Assembly (NCBI RefSeq): GCF_011045075.1
Contig: NZ_JAAKZZ010000017.1
Location: 1-34,196, forward strand
Reading direction: 5' to 3'
DNA length: 34,196 nucleotides
Origin: Streptomyces boncukensis
Lineage (GTDB): Bacteria > Actinomycetota > Actinomycetes > Streptomycetales > Streptomycetaceae
Part shown: piece after piece, positions 32,789 through 34,196 of the stretch
How positions within the stretch are numbered: the first letter of the stretch is position 1
Layout: each line of letters begins with the position of its first letter
Notes under the pieces: generated by a model
Told to the model about the DNA's origin: nothing
Database searches by the model: none
What the model saw: only the letters and a program-made list of their open reading frames with translations
Made by a program: the position numbers and the translations under genes

Positions 32789-34153
32789 ATGACTGATCTT
32801 CCCCGCAAGGCGGTGACCCGCACGGCCAAACTGGCCGCCCTGCCACTGGGCTTCGCGGGCCGTTCCGCCTGGGGCCTCGGCAAGCGGATCGGGGGCTACT
32901 CCGCGGACCTCGTCGGCCAGGAGCTCCAGCAGCGCACGGCGGAGCAGCTGTTCAAGGTGCTGGGCGAGCTGAAGGGGGGCGCCATGAAGTTCGGGCAGGC
33001 GCTCTCCGTGTTCGAGTCCGCCCTCCCGGACGAGCTCGCGGGCCCCTACCGCGCGACGCTGACCCGGCTTCAGGAAGCGGCCCCTCCGCTCCCGGCCGCC
33101 ACGGTGCACGCGGTGCTCGGTGAGCGGCTGGGTGAGGACTGGCGGGAGCTGTTCGCGGAGTTCGAGGACAAGCCGGCGGCTGCCGCGTCGATCGGCCAGG
33201 TGCACCGGGCGGTCTGGCACGACGGGCGCGAGGTCGCGGTGAAGGTGCAGTATCCGGGCGCGGGTGAGGCGCTGATCTCGGACCTCGGCCAACTGAGCCG
33301 GTTCGCCCGGCTGCTGGGCCCGCTGATCCCCGGCATGGACATCAAGCCGCTCATCGCCGAGTTGCGGGACCGCGTCACCGAGGAACTGGACTACGCGCTG
33401 GAGGCCCAGGCGCAGCGGACGTACGCGGAGCAGTATGCGCACGGATCCGACTTCCTCATCCCCGGTGTGGTGCACCAGCGCGATGAGGTGCTGGTCACGG
33501 AGTGGATGGAGGGGATACCCCTGTCCGAGGTGATAGCGGACGGCACCCGGGACCAGTGCGACCGGGCCGGACAGCTGCTGGCCCGCTTCCTCTTCTCCGG
33601 CCCCGGGCGGACGGGGCTGCTCCACGCCGACCCGCATCCGGGCAACTTCCGGCTGGTCACCGACGGAAGTGAGAGGCCGGACGACTGGCGGCTGGGGGTC
33701 CTGGACTTCGGCACGGTGGACCGGCTGCCCGGAGGGCTGCCGCCGATCATCGGCATCGCGCTGCGCATGGCCCTGGAGGGCGAGGCGGACGCCGTCTATC
33801 AGCTGCTGCGCGCGGAGGGGTTCGTCAAGGAGTCCATCGAGCTGGATCCGGAGAGCGTGCGGGACTATCTGCTCCCGATCATCGAGCCCGCCGCCGTCGC
33901 CGAGTTCACCTTCAGCAGGGAGTGGATGCGCGGACAGGCAGCACGCATCGCCGACCCCCGCTCCCCCGCACACCAGTTGGGCAAGCAGCTCAATCTGCCG
34001 CCGTCCTATCTGCTGATCCACCGGGTGACGCTCAGCACGATCGGAGTGCTGTGCCAGCTGGGCGCGAGGGTGCGGATGCGCGAGGAGATCGAGGCGTGGC
34101 TGCCCGGGTTCGCCGGGGAGGACGTCCCGGAGGCCACAGAGAGTTCAGCCTGA
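32789..34153 (+). CDS. ABC1/UbiB-family (AarF) atypical kinase
   Basis: 454 residues with all signatures of the ABC1/ADCK family: KFGQ (67-70, the inhibitory KxGQ helix), the Ala-rich nucleotide loop [10 protein letters not shown] replacing the P-loop, Lys in VAVKVQYPG, Glu in [10 protein letters not shown], catalytic HADPHPGNF and DFGTVD (DFG equivalent). Relatives support quinone/isoprenoid lipid metabolism through ATPase activity; in actinobacteria the target is unknown. No membrane helix at the C-terminus is obvious. ATG 32789 has GGAGAGAGG upstream. It lies 52 bp after the PqqD/ThiF-like gene on the same strand, and may be cotranscribed. Confidence 0.94.
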   Translation: MTDLPRKAVTRTAKLAALPLGFAGRSAWGLGKRIGGYSADLVGQELQQRTAEQLFKVLGELKGGAMKFGQALSVFESALPDELAGPYRATLTRLQEAAPPLPAATVHAVLGERLGEDWRELFAEFEDKPAAAASIGQVHRAVWHDGREVAVKVQYPGAGEALISDLGQLSRFARLLGPLIPGMDIKPLIAELRDRVTEELDYALEAQAQRTYAEQYAHGSDFLIPGVVHQRDEVLVTEWMEGIPLSEVIADGTRDQCDRAGQLLARFLFSGPGRTGLLHADPHPGNFRLVTDGSERPDDWRLGVLDFGTVDRLPGGLPPIIGIALRMALEGEADAVYQLLRAEGFVKESIELDPESVRDYLLPIIEPAAVAEFTFSREWMRGQAARIADPRSPAHQLGKQLNLPPSYLLIHRVTLSTIGVLCQLGARVRMREEIEAWLPGFAGEDVPEATESSA

Positions 34154-34165
34154 TCCCGCCCCGCC

Positions 34166-34195
34166 CCGGGCCGGGCCGGGCCGGGCCGGGCCGGG
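34166..34195. repeat. CCGGG pentanucleotide repeat at the right edge
   Basis: Six perfect CCGGG units run to within one base of the window end, starting 12 bp past the ABC1 kinase stop. The array may continue beyond the window. It could fold on either strand and act as a terminator. Confidence 0.8.
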
Positions 34196-34196
34196 G

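Noticed and set aside
1..34196. Biosynthetic cluster, prophage, CRISPR array or defence island
   Set aside because: No modular synthase, phage structural gene, spaced repeat array, Cas gene, restriction gene or transposase is present; genes are those of conserved actinomycete core chromosome.

Overview
The window is about 34 kb of very GC-rich chromosome from an actinomycete, almost certainly Streptomyces or a close relative. The evidence is the GC-saturated third codon positions, GTG starts, ATGA/GTGA-type overlaps, and marker genes such as the SigR-RsrA thiol-stress pair (RsrA cysteine spacing as in S. coelicolor), a PPA1309-family protein and a UPF0182 protein. It reads as conserved core chromosome. 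I see no transposase, integrase, CRISPR array, plasmid origin or prophage.

Layout. (1) 1-3430: class I ribonucleotide reductase nrdA (cut by the left edge) and nrdB, ending in a hairpin. (2) 3530-7994, minus strand: peptide deformylase, a TPR protein, and two overlapping genes for multi-pass membrane proteins, one with a canonical HD-GYP domain and one with a decayed HD-GYP domain. (3) 8212-10917, minus strand: rsrA, sigR (with a sigma-R-type promoter and the start of a longer sigma-R' isoform), an alpha/beta hydrolase and a SRAP/HMCES-type DNA-protein crosslink protein. (4) 11006-16278: M50B-like membrane protein, aroA, rsgA, a SugE/Gdx-type SMR transporter, a convergent TetR regulator, and hisN-type histidinol phosphatase. 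(5) 16478-18992: CBS-domain protein, catalase, and a divergent PerR/CatR-like regulator with a perfect palindrome inside the catalase promoter. (6) 19113-21420: two identical initiator tRNA genes flanking a Sel1-repeat protein. (7) 21492-28631: UPF0182 membrane protein, PPA1309 protein, PDZ/Lon-like (YlbL-type) protease with a small membrane protein, moaE and an SDR-like protein. (8) 28788-34153: zincin-2 family protein, Nudix hydrolase, YgjP-like metallopeptidase, a PqqD-like/ThiF-like fusion protein, and an ABC1/UbiB-family kinase. A GC pentanucleotide repeat runs into the right edge.

Functional links. Oxidative and thiol stress is a clear theme: SigR/RsrA, catalase with its PerR-like regulator, and possibly SRAP. 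Translation start is a second theme: deformylase and two initiator tRNAs. The rest is housekeeping (dNTPs, aromatic amino acids, histidine, ribosome maturation, molybdopterin).

Nothing here is a demonstrably new system. The best candidates for unexplored biology are the HD-GYP plus degenerate HD-GYP membrane pair (5368-7994) and the orphan PqqD-like/ThiF-like protein (31636-32736). No intergenic stretch exceeds 300 bases.
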